A stretch of 64,000 nucleotides of DNA, taken from assembly GCA_037127255.1 (NCBI GenBank), contig JBANSL010000010.1, positions 34,431,794-34,495,793 of the forward strand, written 5' to 3'. Under the pieces are notes generated by a model. The model made no database searches and was not told where the DNA came from. It saw only the letters and a list, made by a program, of their open reading frames with translations. The position numbers and the translations under genes are program-made. This DNA is from Persicaria tinctoria (Eukaryota > Streptophyta > Magnoliopsida > Caryophyllales > Polygonaceae). Positions 55,901 through 64,000 of this stretch are shown here, piece by piece (within the stretch, counting starts at the first letter, position 1; every line of letters starts with the position of its first letter).

Positions 55901-56258
55901 GACACTCATTAAATCTACCATAAAAGGCATTATTTTTAAGCTCTATAAGAAATTGAGTGCGAATTTCAAAAGAGTTATCAGGGATCAGAATAGCCGATTC
56001 AGGCACGACGAGAGTTGGGTGCATGTAGTCCTCTGCCGTGGTCGGATATTGGGCAAGCTCAGCCTGTGCTTGTTCCCTTGCTGCTTTCTCAGCGGCGATA
56101 GCAGCATCCTTAGCGGCCAATTCCCTGGTAAGCCTAGCGATCAGCTGTTCCTGTGTCTCCGCAGCTGCCATGGCTCTTTGTAGTTTAGCTCGGATGTGAA
56201 ATAGGCGTTCCGGTTCGTCTAAGGCGTCAAACTCAGGTGTTTGACCAGAACGGCGCAT
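52938..56258 (-). CDS. Gypsy Gag-protease polyprotein fused to an integrase-like tail, unit 2
   Basis: 1,106 codons, uninterrupted. Residues about 35-75 form an Ala/Glu/Gln coiled coil. About 95-240 is the retrotransposon gag domain (FYGRFNECPLEHITNFADMC, WLEGLKPKSLTTCAQVEQEF, LRQRITAFKQKQGEPLAKAW). 333-346 is a zinc knuckle, CVECGSQRHTTPEC. The aspartic protease site LCDLGASVSIMPL is near 667, followed by PCPIILGRPFLA-like sequence and ISVRKGVLTFNISDEVIEY, as in Athila. Reverse transcriptase, RNase H and integrase core are absent. The last 70 residues (EVGDKLYVSKSKD, KRMGPFVVNKIHSGGLQLMD) match the C-terminal end of a Gypsy integrase. Two linkers (about 505-560 and 860-995) are built from L-[LV]-[DE]-[ILV]-[DE] words. 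The layout matches gag-only non-autonomous plant elements (TR-GAG type). Confidence 0.9.
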   Translation of the reverse strand: MRRSGQTPEFDALDEPERLFHIRAKLQRAMAAAETQEQLIARLTRELAAKDAAIAAEKAAREQAQAELAQYPTTAEDYMHPTLVVPESAILIPDNSFEIRTQFLIELKNNAFYGRFNECPLEHITNFADMCRTLAEGTTLEYVKMKAFRWSLAEPALKWLEGLKPKSLTTCAQVEQEFLNKFFPPAKTAHLRQRITAFKQKQGEPLAKAWERYKELLRSCPTHGQPPYVIQEIFFNSLDQVTKDRINHYTRYEYLTMPPSDAWGVLEKLTNYNNKYGSTATYAENPYARPAPSMPLYEPPKEIDPDVREQYYRDQNKKLLKQVKYLSLNQPCVECGSQRHTTPECPHTEQVRMAEHHEEAAYAGGPNRYMGDQRFQQPQWNQGVPWNPPPYRAPGHPEREQKKDDIQTVLEEIRRNHSETRQSFNSVYTQMQGVNSRLGEIDIWRKSVDTQIGQLAAGIPRQSGALPRSSEPNPKGKTGHIAAIKLRSGHQLQEPEVGKQQNNEEQLVDQGLVDLDKGLLDLEENLQKSSSAPHNNSTTPNLVDVDKTLVDVEEPLVDIEQPAAPPTSVLAPNQKKKLPSPRKSLKEPAEKKFQRFIKMLQKLNVTIPFTEALNEMPSYVKFLKEILSKKRPMAEITEECSHLDILEKRPDPGKFAITIGFGPYKINALCDLGASVSIMPLTIWSKIKIGALELVDARLYMANNTVVIPTGMVDNVPVQVGKFFVPADFLVVDMQEDPACPIILGRPFLATVDANISVRKGVLTFNISDEVIEYSFNKTERHTGPMEEVESISAGYITCGEPKVRNMTPEEIEKRDMEAQVEEIMAILKENTENSIDTDQGKSLWINYFSDALTGAKYGVKINRTLVDLDQTKESPPTPASSSSQTEAEPYSISSRLLEIDHQSGSPDPSSSTLTPPDGPASSISTSLVEIDHHPAPPDPPSSMSKTPGAESLSMLSSLLEVEEPSSSSTSESASRTPPEPEASSRSTSPSRARPNTVVPDSVSAKVSQGMDLSSSISIKDLSIHGRGLPWYVLLCRISNDEPKEYEVGDKLYVSKSKDHWFPNKFNKKRMGPFVVNKIHSGGLQLMDKNGVLFESQATWTLQMPP

Positions 56259-56321
56259 ACACCTGAAAAGTAACTCAAGGAAACAGTGAGAACTGACTAC
56301 CTAAGGCGCGATTGATAGCTT

Positions 56322-56338
56322 CCCCGGCAACGGCGCCA
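56322..56338 (-). promoter_or_regulatory. Gypsy primer-binding site, unit 2
   Basis: Same 17-base tRNA-Asp complement as in unit 1, 63 bases upstream of the gag start codon. Confidence 0.9.
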
Positions 56339-56341
56339 ATT

Positions 56342-58442
56342 TGTTGTTGCAGGAGAATGGTCAAGTATGAAATAAATATAAAATAAAGTTCAGACTGACT
56401 TCCCTGTCTCAGCAAATAAATACAAGACTTCCTCCCGTTGTAGTAAGAGAATAGTCAGGATCGAATCCACGAGGAAGCACGTCAGCAGTTCTCAGGTAGC
56501 TGTAAATTCTGACAGACAAAGCAGCAGAGAAGACAGAAACAAGGAAACAAGGAAAGAAACAGAAAGCAAAGCAGAAAATAAAGCAAAGCAACAAAGCAAA
56601 ACAGGAAATAAAGCAAAGACAGAAAATAACGCAAGGCAACAGGCTACTCGATCTCGACCAACAGCTACTCGAGATCGACAAAGGCAGGACGAAAGAAAGT
56701 GAAAATCGACGAGAACAGAGAAAACTCCAACTCGACTTAGACGAGCCCCTACTCGAGATCGACAAAGGCAGTACTCGATCTCGAAAAAACTCTACTCTAT
56801 GTCGACAAGAATGCAGAAAATATAAATTTCAGAATTAAACACATAACTCAGATTTTTGACAGAAATAAACTCAATATGCTAAAAGACTTCTAAGACCAGG
56901 GTATCGACACCACAACGATAACCATGCAAAGTAACACATAAAGGCATAAAAGATCATGCTTTCCATCAAATAACTTTCGTCATTAACAAATAGGCAAATA
57001 GAGGCTTTCGCATAAACCCTAATTGTTACTAACCCTTTTTTCACATAATTAATCCAAGTTGCATTAAGATCACTTTCGCTTCAATAACACAAACAAGGAT
57101 CACCTTCAAGTCTCGCAAAAGAATCATGTTCATAGGGATAGAAGATGAATTGCACCAAAGATCTGACCTTTATCGCATCGCCTCACATGGCCACCGTTGG
57201 GCTCACCCCAGCCCCAGAAGTGGGTGAACTACTCACGCCTCATTGTAATAACAGACATTGATGTATAAAAAGAAACTTGCATTAAAACTAAATCCCAACT
57301 TACAATCTCTCTTTATGTAACTAACTAATTGTCTCTGAAATTGAATTGTTGAAACTGAGCCCCTAGGGCCTTATTTATAGTGATCTACTCCTTGCTAATC
57401 AAGGATAGAATTTCCTATCTATATCTAAAATTATATCTAAAATACCTAACGATAAATAAATTGCATAATGGAATTAAATCTAAAAGGAAAAAGATAAATC
57501 TAAATAGCTAAGTCTTCATGATGTTGATAGATCTCCTTCCGTAGATAGAACTTGATGGATTTGGATAGAATCTTCCTCCTTCGGCCCCAAGGAATCCCAG
57601 CTCGACTAGGACAGCCCTCGACGACGCGTTTCTGGAAACGGGGTCTACTCGACCTCGACAAAGTCTTGTCGACATCGACTAGGACTCGTCGTCTTGGCTA
57701 ACTGGTGCTCCATGTGTCTCAGTCTTGACTCCTGACGCTCGTCGACCTCGAGTAGCCCTAGTCGACCTCGAGTAGGCTTGATCCGTCGACTAGGTCTCCT
57801 CGGGTAGGTGTACTCGACAAGCTCGGACATGGGCTCTGGTGGCTTGTCGATCTCGATAAGGGTTCGTCGAGCTCTAGTAGGGTGTGGCCTTTTTTTGATC
57901 GAGAAACTCCTTCTCGGCAAGGACTCGGACCGGCACTGGGTGGCTTGTCGATCTCGACCAGGGTTCGTCGAGATCGAGTAGAGATGTGGTCAACTTCTCT
58001 TCTCGACTCCGGGTGTGGCACTAAGGCGAAGTCGATCTCGACTAGGGCTTGTCGAGATCGAGTTGGCTCCGGACGTCGGGTTGACTCAGCTCTCTCGATC
58101 AGGCTTGCTCGACCAAGGTTGCTCGGACATGCTCGTCGAGGTCGAGTAAGGTCTACTCGAGATCGAGTAACCTTGACTCTCAGATTGATTCGACTGGTTC
58201 CGCTGCTTCCTTGACCTTGGACTTCTGTAGCCGTTTTTCGAGCTTTTCCGAGATTCTGTAGAATTGCTGTAAAATGCCTCGATTTCTGCGAATTAAACAG
58301 AAACTGGTGTAGATTCCATAATTTGGCAAATAAACATAAACTACATAGGTTCTGTACTATCTAAGCCCAAATGAATGCAATGTATGCAGAAATCGATATA
58401 AAAGTTACTGTAAAACATGGCAGATTCAGCTCACAACAAACA
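56342..58442 (-). repeat. Gypsy LTR, copy 2
   Basis: 2,101 bp, apparently identical to copy 1 wherever compared. The TATA box TATAAATA is at 57,379-57,372. It serves as 5' LTR for unit 2 and 3' LTR for unit 3. Confidence 0.88.
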
Positions 58443-59928
58443 CCCCATACTTAAGCTTGCTTGTCCTCAAGCAATACTTTTATTTGTCATTCAGGGGAAG
58501 AAATCAAAAACTCTCAACATCTTAGATTCATTCTCATATAACCCTGCAATCAATTACCATCCTCGAAAAGGTACTAGTGTCACAGATTCATGCATGTGCA
58601 AATATACAAAAGCAACATCTACTCACAAAAGGAGGGTTATGCACAAATAATTCATGTGACAAAGCATTGATAATCAAGAGGACTTCAATTTAAGCTCAAA
58701 TAAGGAGTAGAAGTTGGCAAAAGGCTAAAGGTGGGCAATTTTTGGCAATGTGGTGCTTTTGATCCGGGGAAATGGATTATTTCCAAACTTTCTCAACCAC
58801 ATCCTTTCTTCGTTTGATTCATCACCTTTCATATTTCTTTTTCTTCAATAATAATGTTTTTACCTCTCTGACCTCAGCACTGCCTTCTCGCTAGTCGCAA
58901 ACATGGGTGTCATGAATGGCCCCGGATACTTAGTGCTTTGGACTCCTCACAATGTGTCCCATCTCTCCAAACTATTATCTTAGAGAGCAGGGTCAATCTA
59001 CCTTTATCTCCTGAGGTGATTGGATTTTCTTTCACTCATTAAATTTTCCATATTTTTCAAACAATTTCCTTCCAAACTCCAAATAATGATAACAATCACA
59101 AACACCATATAACATCTCCATAATGTAACATCATTCTCAACATAATCCCCGGATAAGGTAAAGAATGGCAATATTTTAGAACATGTGGAGCAATATTTGA
59201 AATAAGGCATATTATGGCTTTTGTGATGCATAAGCATAAGTATGGCTAGGATTTCAACAATGAGCATTATATGGAAAATATAAAGTCCTCCATCATTTTA
59301 TCATGCAACATGTCAAAAGCAACATCAAATTTTACCTCCTTTCATGGTTTTCAAGAAAATATGCACTTCATTGTGACTTTCGTTTACTAGGCAATTTCAT
59401 GCTATATCTCTAATGAATCCAATTTTTTGCATCGTCGAGTTCAATTTAAGCTTCCATGACATTATTTCAAAATTTTCAATGGGGGTCATTTTTTCAAACT
59501 TTTTGGAAAACATGCATATAAGCACATAAATAAATAATGCATTCCAAAATAGCCATGTAGCAATTCAAAGAAATAATGCACAAGTAATGTCAAATATGAT
59601 CAATATGCATGAAGTAAGCCCTTCCCCCACCCCATACTTAAACATTACAGTGTCCTCACTGTATAAAAACAAGGGTAAAGAAAGAAACTCACAAGACATG
59701 TGTGCAGGGCCTCAAAATTTCGACTGGAGCACCTCCTAGGCCGAGTTTGAATATAGCTTGGTTCTATCCATGGACCTGAAAAGTAGAAGACATATACCCA
59801 TAATAGAAACAAAAAAAACCAAAGAAATGTTCAAATCCAAAAACAAAAAACAAAGTTTCAAAAAGTCCTAAAAAGTCTATGTACAAGCTCTAGATTTTAT
59901 AGTCGCTAGACCGACTTTTCCATCTAGC
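58443..59928 (-). other. 3' noncoding internal region of the Gypsy element, next unit
   Basis: Repeats 51,452-52,937. Hairpin plus polypurine tract at 58,474-58,443; second hairpin plus tract at 59,661-59,618. Confidence 0.75.
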
Positions 59929-62900
59929 TCAAGGTGGCATTTGCAGGGTCCATGTAGCTTGGGACTCAAATAAGACTCCATTCTTGTCCATCAGTTGTAA
60001 TCCTCCAGAATGGATCTTGTTCACCACGAACGGTCCCATCCGCTTCTTGTTGAATTTGTTGGGGAACCAATGATCCTTTGATTTAGAGACATAGAGCTTG
60101 TCTCCAACTTCATACTCCTTAGGCTCATCATTGGAAATCCTACATAAGAGTACATACCAAGGCAAACCTCTCCCATGTATAGATAGATCTTTAATGGAAA
60201 TAGAAGAAGAAAGATCCATACCTTGGCTTACCTTCGCAGAGACGGAATCGGGGACAACTGTGTTTGGTCGAGCTCGACTAGGGCTAGTCGATCTCGACGA
60301 GGCTTCTGGTTCTGGTGGTGTCCTGCTCGCAGATTCAGAAGTCGATGAAGACGATGGCTCTTCGACCTCGAGTAGACTACTCAACATCGACAAGGATTCT
60401 GCTCCTGGTGTCTTGCTCATCGAGGAAGGCGGATCTGGTGGTGCCGGGTGGTGGTCGATCTCGACAAGGCTGGTCGAGATCGACGAGGCTGGTCCGTCTG
60501 GTGGAGTCAGTGTCGAGGAAGAAGGATCTGGGCTCCCCGATTGGTGGTCGATCTCGAGTAGCCTACTCGAGATCGAGTAGGGTTCTGCTTCCGTTTGGCT
60601 GCTCGACGAGGCTGGTGTGGGTGGAGACTCCTTGGTCTGGTCGAGATCGACTAGGGTCCGGTTGATCTTGACCCCATACTTAGCTCCTGTCAAGGCATCC
60701 GAAAAATAATTAATCCACAATGACTTACCTTGGTCCGTGTCGATTGAATTTTCTGTGTTCTCCTTGAGGATTGCCATGATCTCCTCCACCTGGGCCTCCA
60801 TGTCCCTCTTTTCTATCTCCTCAGGGGTCATATTTCTGACCTTGGGTTCCCCGCAGGTGATGTAGCCAGCTGAGATAGATTCGACCTCTTCCATTGGACC
60901 TGTATGCCTTTCAGTTTTATTAAAGGAATACTCAATTACCTCATCGCTGATGTTGAAGGTGAGCACTCCTTTCCGTACGCTTATGTTGGCATCCACCGTC
61001 GCCAAGAATGGTCTTCCTAAAATAATTGGACAAGCAGGATCTTCTTGCATATCAACAACTAGAAAATCAGCAGGGACGAAGAATTTACCTACTTGTACTG
61101 GCACATTGTCCACCATGCCTGTTGGAATGACCACCGTGTTGTTGGCCATGTAAAGTCTAGCATCCACAAGCTCAAGGGCACCTATCTTAATCTTGGACCA
61201 AATCGTTAAAGGCATTATACTTACACTAGCTCCAAGATCACATAAGGCATTAATTTTGTATGGACCAAACCCAATAGTTATAGCAAACTTACCTGGATCC
61301 GGCCTCTTCTCCAATATGTCCAGATGGCTGCACTCCTCTGTGATTTCAGCCATCGGTCGCTTTTTGCTAAGAATCTCCTTCAGGAATTTGACATAGGATG
61401 GCATTTCATTGAGAGCTTCTGTGAAGGGGATGGTGACATTGAGTTTTTGAAGCATCTTGATGAAGCGCTGAAATTTCTTCTCTGCCGGTTCCTTTAGAGA
61501 TTTTCTGGGGGAAGGCAGCTTCTTTTTCTGATTCGGAGCCAAAACAGATGTCGGAGGTGCTGCAGGCTGCTCTATGTCGACCAGGGGCTCCTCGACATCG
61601 ACTAGAGTCTTGTCGACATCGACCAGGTTGGGCGTAGTCGAGTTGTTGTGCGGTGCAGACGAAGATTTTTGCAGGTTCTCCTCGAGGTCGAGTAGGCCCT
61701 TGTCGAGATCGACTAGGCCTTGGTCGACTAGCTGTTCTTCGTTGTTCTGCTGCTTTCCGACCTCTGGCTCTTGCAATTGATGGCCGCTTCTGAGTTTTAT
61801 GGCAGCGATGTGTCCAGTCTTTCCCTTAGGATTTGGTTCTGAAGATCTAGGGAGCGCACCTGACTGTCTGGGGATTCCTGCTGCTAGCTGACCAATCTGT
61901 GTATCGACCGATTTCCGCCAAATATCAATTTCCCCAAGCCTAGAGTTGACACCTTGCATCTGAGTATAGACGGAGTTGAAAGATTGCCTAGTTTCTGAGT
62001 GGTTCCTCCGTATTTCCTCCAGGACTGTCTGTATATCATCCTTCTTCTGTTCCCTTTCCGGATGTCCTGGAGCTCTGTAGGGCGGGGGGTTCCAAGGGAC
62101 ACCTTGGTTCCATTGTGGTTGCTGAAACCTTTGGTCCCCCATGTAGCGATTGGGACCCCCTGCGTATGCTGCCTCCTCATGATGCTCTGCCATCCTGACT
62201 TGCTCTGTGTGTGGGCACTCAGGAGTGGTGTGCCTCTGTGATCCGCATTCAACGCAAGGCTGGTTGAGAGAGAGATACTTTACTTGCTTGAGGAGCTTCT
62301 TATTCTGGTCTCTGTAGTACTGCTCCCTAACATCTGGATCGATCTCCTTAGGTGGCTCATAGAGGGGCATGGATGGTGCTGGCCTGGCGTATGGGTTCTC
62401 TGCATAAGTTGCAGTAGACCCATACTTGTTGTTGTAGTTAGTGAGCTTCTCTAGCACACCCCATGCGTCACTTGGCGGCATTGTCAGATACTCATAGCGA
62501 GTATAATGGTTGATTCTGTCCTTAGTGACTTGATCAAGAGAGTTGAAGAAGATCTCCTGAATGACGTAGGGTGGCTGTCCATGAGTAGGGCAAGATCGCA
62601 GAAGTTCCTTGTAGCGCTCCCATGCCTTTGCCAGCGGTTCCCCTTGCTTCTGTTTGAAGGCGGTGATTCTCTGGCGGAGATGTGCTGTTTTGGCGGGTGG
62701 GAAGAATTTGTTCAGAAACTCTTGCTCTACTTGGGCACAGGTTGTGAGTGATTTTGGTTTCAGCCCTTCCAGCCATTTCAGTGCAGGCTCAGCGAGAGAC
62801 CAGCGAAAAGCTTTCATCTTGACATATTCCAGAGTTGTACCTTCAGCAAGAGTACGGCACATGTCAGCAAAGTTTGTAATATGTTCAAGAGGACACTCAT

Positions 62901-63249
62901 TAAATCTACCATAAAAGGCATTATTTTTAAGCTCTATAAGAAATTGAGTGCGAATTTCAAAAGAGTTATCAGGGATCAGAATAGCCGATTCAGGCACGAC
63001 GAGAGTTGGGTGCATGTAGTCCTCTGCCGTGGTCGGATATTGGGCAAGCTCAGCCTGTGCTTGTTCCCTTGCTGCTTTCTCAGCGGCGATAGCAGCATCC
63101 TTAGCGGCCAATTCCCTGGTAAGCCTAGCGATCAGCTGTTCCTGTGTCTCCGCAGCTGCCATGGCTCTTTGTAGTTTAGCTCGGATGTGAAATAGGCGTT
63201 CCGGTTCGTCTAAGGCGTCAAACTCAGGTGTTTGACCAGAACGGCGCAT
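59929..63249 (-). CDS. Gypsy Gag-protease polyprotein fused to an integrase-like tail, unit 3
   Basis: Identical in all 1,106 residues to the ORF at 52,938-56,258 and in the same position relative to its primer site and LTR. Both copies being intact and identical means that the duplication is very recent, or that homogenisation is active, or that the assembler repeated one copy. Domains are as described for unit 2. Confidence 0.9.
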   Translation of the reverse strand: MRRSGQTPEFDALDEPERLFHIRAKLQRAMAAAETQEQLIARLTRELAAKDAAIAAEKAAREQAQAELAQYPTTAEDYMHPTLVVPESAILIPDNSFEIRTQFLIELKNNAFYGRFNECPLEHITNFADMCRTLAEGTTLEYVKMKAFRWSLAEPALKWLEGLKPKSLTTCAQVEQEFLNKFFPPAKTAHLRQRITAFKQKQGEPLAKAWERYKELLRSCPTHGQPPYVIQEIFFNSLDQVTKDRINHYTRYEYLTMPPSDAWGVLEKLTNYNNKYGSTATYAENPYARPAPSMPLYEPPKEIDPDVREQYYRDQNKKLLKQVKYLSLNQPCVECGSQRHTTPECPHTEQVRMAEHHEEAAYAGGPNRYMGDQRFQQPQWNQGVPWNPPPYRAPGHPEREQKKDDIQTVLEEIRRNHSETRQSFNSVYTQMQGVNSRLGEIDIWRKSVDTQIGQLAAGIPRQSGALPRSSEPNPKGKTGHIAAIKLRSGHQLQEPEVGKQQNNEEQLVDQGLVDLDKGLLDLEENLQKSSSAPHNNSTTPNLVDVDKTLVDVEEPLVDIEQPAAPPTSVLAPNQKKKLPSPRKSLKEPAEKKFQRFIKMLQKLNVTIPFTEALNEMPSYVKFLKEILSKKRPMAEITEECSHLDILEKRPDPGKFAITIGFGPYKINALCDLGASVSIMPLTIWSKIKIGALELVDARLYMANNTVVIPTGMVDNVPVQVGKFFVPADFLVVDMQEDPACPIILGRPFLATVDANISVRKGVLTFNISDEVIEYSFNKTERHTGPMEEVESISAGYITCGEPKVRNMTPEEIEKRDMEAQVEEIMAILKENTENSIDTDQGKSLWINYFSDALTGAKYGVKINRTLVDLDQTKESPPTPASSSSQTEAEPYSISSRLLEIDHQSGSPDPSSSTLTPPDGPASSISTSLVEIDHHPAPPDPPSSMSKTPGAESLSMLSSLLEVEEPSSSSTSESASRTPPEPEASSRSTSPSRARPNTVVPDSVSAKVSQGMDLSSSISIKDLSIHGRGLPWYVLLCRISNDEPKEYEVGDKLYVSKSKDHWFPNKFNKKRMGPFVVNKIHSGGLQLMDKNGVLFESQATWTLQMPP

Positions 63250-63312
63250 ACACCTGAAAAGTAACTCAAGGAAACAGTGAGAACTGACTACCTAAGGCGC
63301 GATTGATAGCTT

Positions 63313-63329
63313 CCCCGGCAACGGCGCCA
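63313..63329 (-). promoter_or_regulatory. Gypsy primer-binding site, unit 3
   Basis: Same tRNA-Asp complement, next to the third LTR. Confidence 0.9.
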
Positions 63330-63332
63330 ATT

Positions 63333-64000
63333 TGTTGTTGCAGGAGAATGGTCAAGTATGAAATAAATATAAAATAAAGTTCAGACTGACTTCCCTGTCT
63401 CAGCAAATAAATACAAGACTTCCTCCCGTTGTAGTAAGAGAATAGTCAGGATCGAATCCACGAGGAAGCACGTCAGCAGTTCTCAGGTAGCTGTAAATTC
63501 TGACAGACAAAGCAGCAGAGAAGACAGAAACAAGGAAACAAGGAAAGAAACAGAAAGCAAAGCAGAAAATAAAGCAAAGCAACAAAGCAAAACAGGAAAT
63601 AAAGCAAAGACAGAAAATAACGCAAGGCAACAGGCTACTCGATCTCGACCAACAGCTACTCGAGATCGACAAAGGCAGGACGAAAGAAAGTGAAAATCGA
63701 CGAGAACAGAGAAAACTCCAACTCGACTTAGACGAGCCCCTACTCGAGATCGACAAAGGCAGTACTCGATCTCGAAAAAACTCTACTCTATGTCGACAAG
63801 AATGCAGAAAATATAAATTTCAGAATTAAACACATAACTCAGATTTTTGACAGAAATAAACTCAATATGCTAAAAGACTTCTAAGACCAGGGTATCGACA
63901 CCACAACGATAACCATGCAAAGTAACACATAAAGGCATAAAAGATCATGCTTTCCATCAAATAACTTTCGTCATTAACAAATAGGCAAATAGAGGCTTTC
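63333..64000 (-). repeat. Gypsy LTR, copy 3 (partial)
   Basis: The first 668 bp of the LTR, matching 49,351-50,018 and 56,342-57,009; the rest lies beyond the window. Confidence 0.88.

Larger units (their letters stand above)
47718..64000 (-). mobile_element. Tandem shared-LTR array of an Athila-like Gypsy element, 6,991-bp period
   Basis: Order from low to high coordinate: a truncated internal piece (47,718-49,350), LTR (49,351-51,451), internal (51,452-56,341), LTR (56,342-58,442), internal (58,443-63,332), and an LTR running off the window (63,333 on). All are in the same orientation. Corresponding reading frames of the two complete internal regions are identical over 1,106 codons and the LTR-derived frames are identical too. 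LTRs start TGTTTGTTG and end CAACAACA on the minus strand. Adjacent copies share one LTR, the signature of unequal LTR recombination. Confidence 0.9.

Noticed and set aside
47718..64000. 6,991-bp periodicity considered as a satellite or segmental duplication of genes
   Set aside because: The period is exactly one LTR plus one internal region of a retroelement with primer site and polypurine tract, so it is a shared-LTR array.

Overview
The window is nuclear DNA of a flowering plant. The evidence is two clear plant housekeeping genes with plant-type introns and UTRs (an ERI1/ERI2-like exonuclease and prefoldin subunit 2), a broken chloroplast SecE homologue, and a dense load of Copia, Gypsy, L1-type LINE, TRIM, hAT, Mutator, Stowaway and PIF/Harbinger-type elements with plant tRNA primer-binding sites. 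I cannot name the species.

Layout. 1-4,080: a four-exon exonuclease gene on the minus strand with its promoter. 4,140-8,380: a degenerate Mutator-like transposase fragment, a tRNA-like cloverleaf and unassigned DNA. 8,380-15,420: a decayed Copia element (primer site 14,069; reverse transcriptase remnant 8,886-10,260) broken up by LINE ends with (TAA)n tails, a hAT-like element carrying a short-LTR Copia gag, and a TRIM cluster; a Stowaway MITE and another TRIM LTR follow. 15,420-21,990: eroded LINE and Gypsy pieces, a hAT element with a nested Tourist-like MITE, and an inverted pair of related LTRs around a coiled-coil ORF. 21,990-25,870: a small gene island with prefoldin subunit 2 (plus strand, long 5' UTR intron) facing a chloroplast SECE1 homologue (minus strand) that has two frameshifts. 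26,078-26,920: a Mutator-type MITE with a second one nested in it.

27,380-41,440 is a nest. An L1-type LINE is split by a solo LTR (29,137-39,577). That LTR is itself split by a hAT element (29,401-30,362) and by a SIRE-like Copia element (30,385-38,649) that carries an extra, truncated LTR. 41,439-44,160 holds three relatives of one AT-rich MITE family. 44,260-46,700 holds a FAR1/FRS-type pseudogene and a small candidate gene.

46,785-64,000 is a short-LTR Copia gag fragment joined to a tandem array of an Athila-like Gypsy element on the minus strand. The array has a period of 6,991 bp: a 2,101-bp LTR plus a 4,890-bp internal region, with neighbouring copies sharing one LTR. Each complete internal region has one uninterrupted 1,106-codon gag-protease ORF whose C-terminus is an integrase-like tail; reverse transcriptase, RNase H and the integrase core are absent. 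The element must therefore use enzymes supplied in trans.

The most unusual signals are in this array. A short palindromic motif of the TCGAGATCGA type is scattered some 30 or more times through both the LTR and the gag linkers. A hairpin next to the polypurine tract occurs twice with the same six-base loop but different stems. The host genes show no operon-like cooperation; they are separate genes isolated by repeats.
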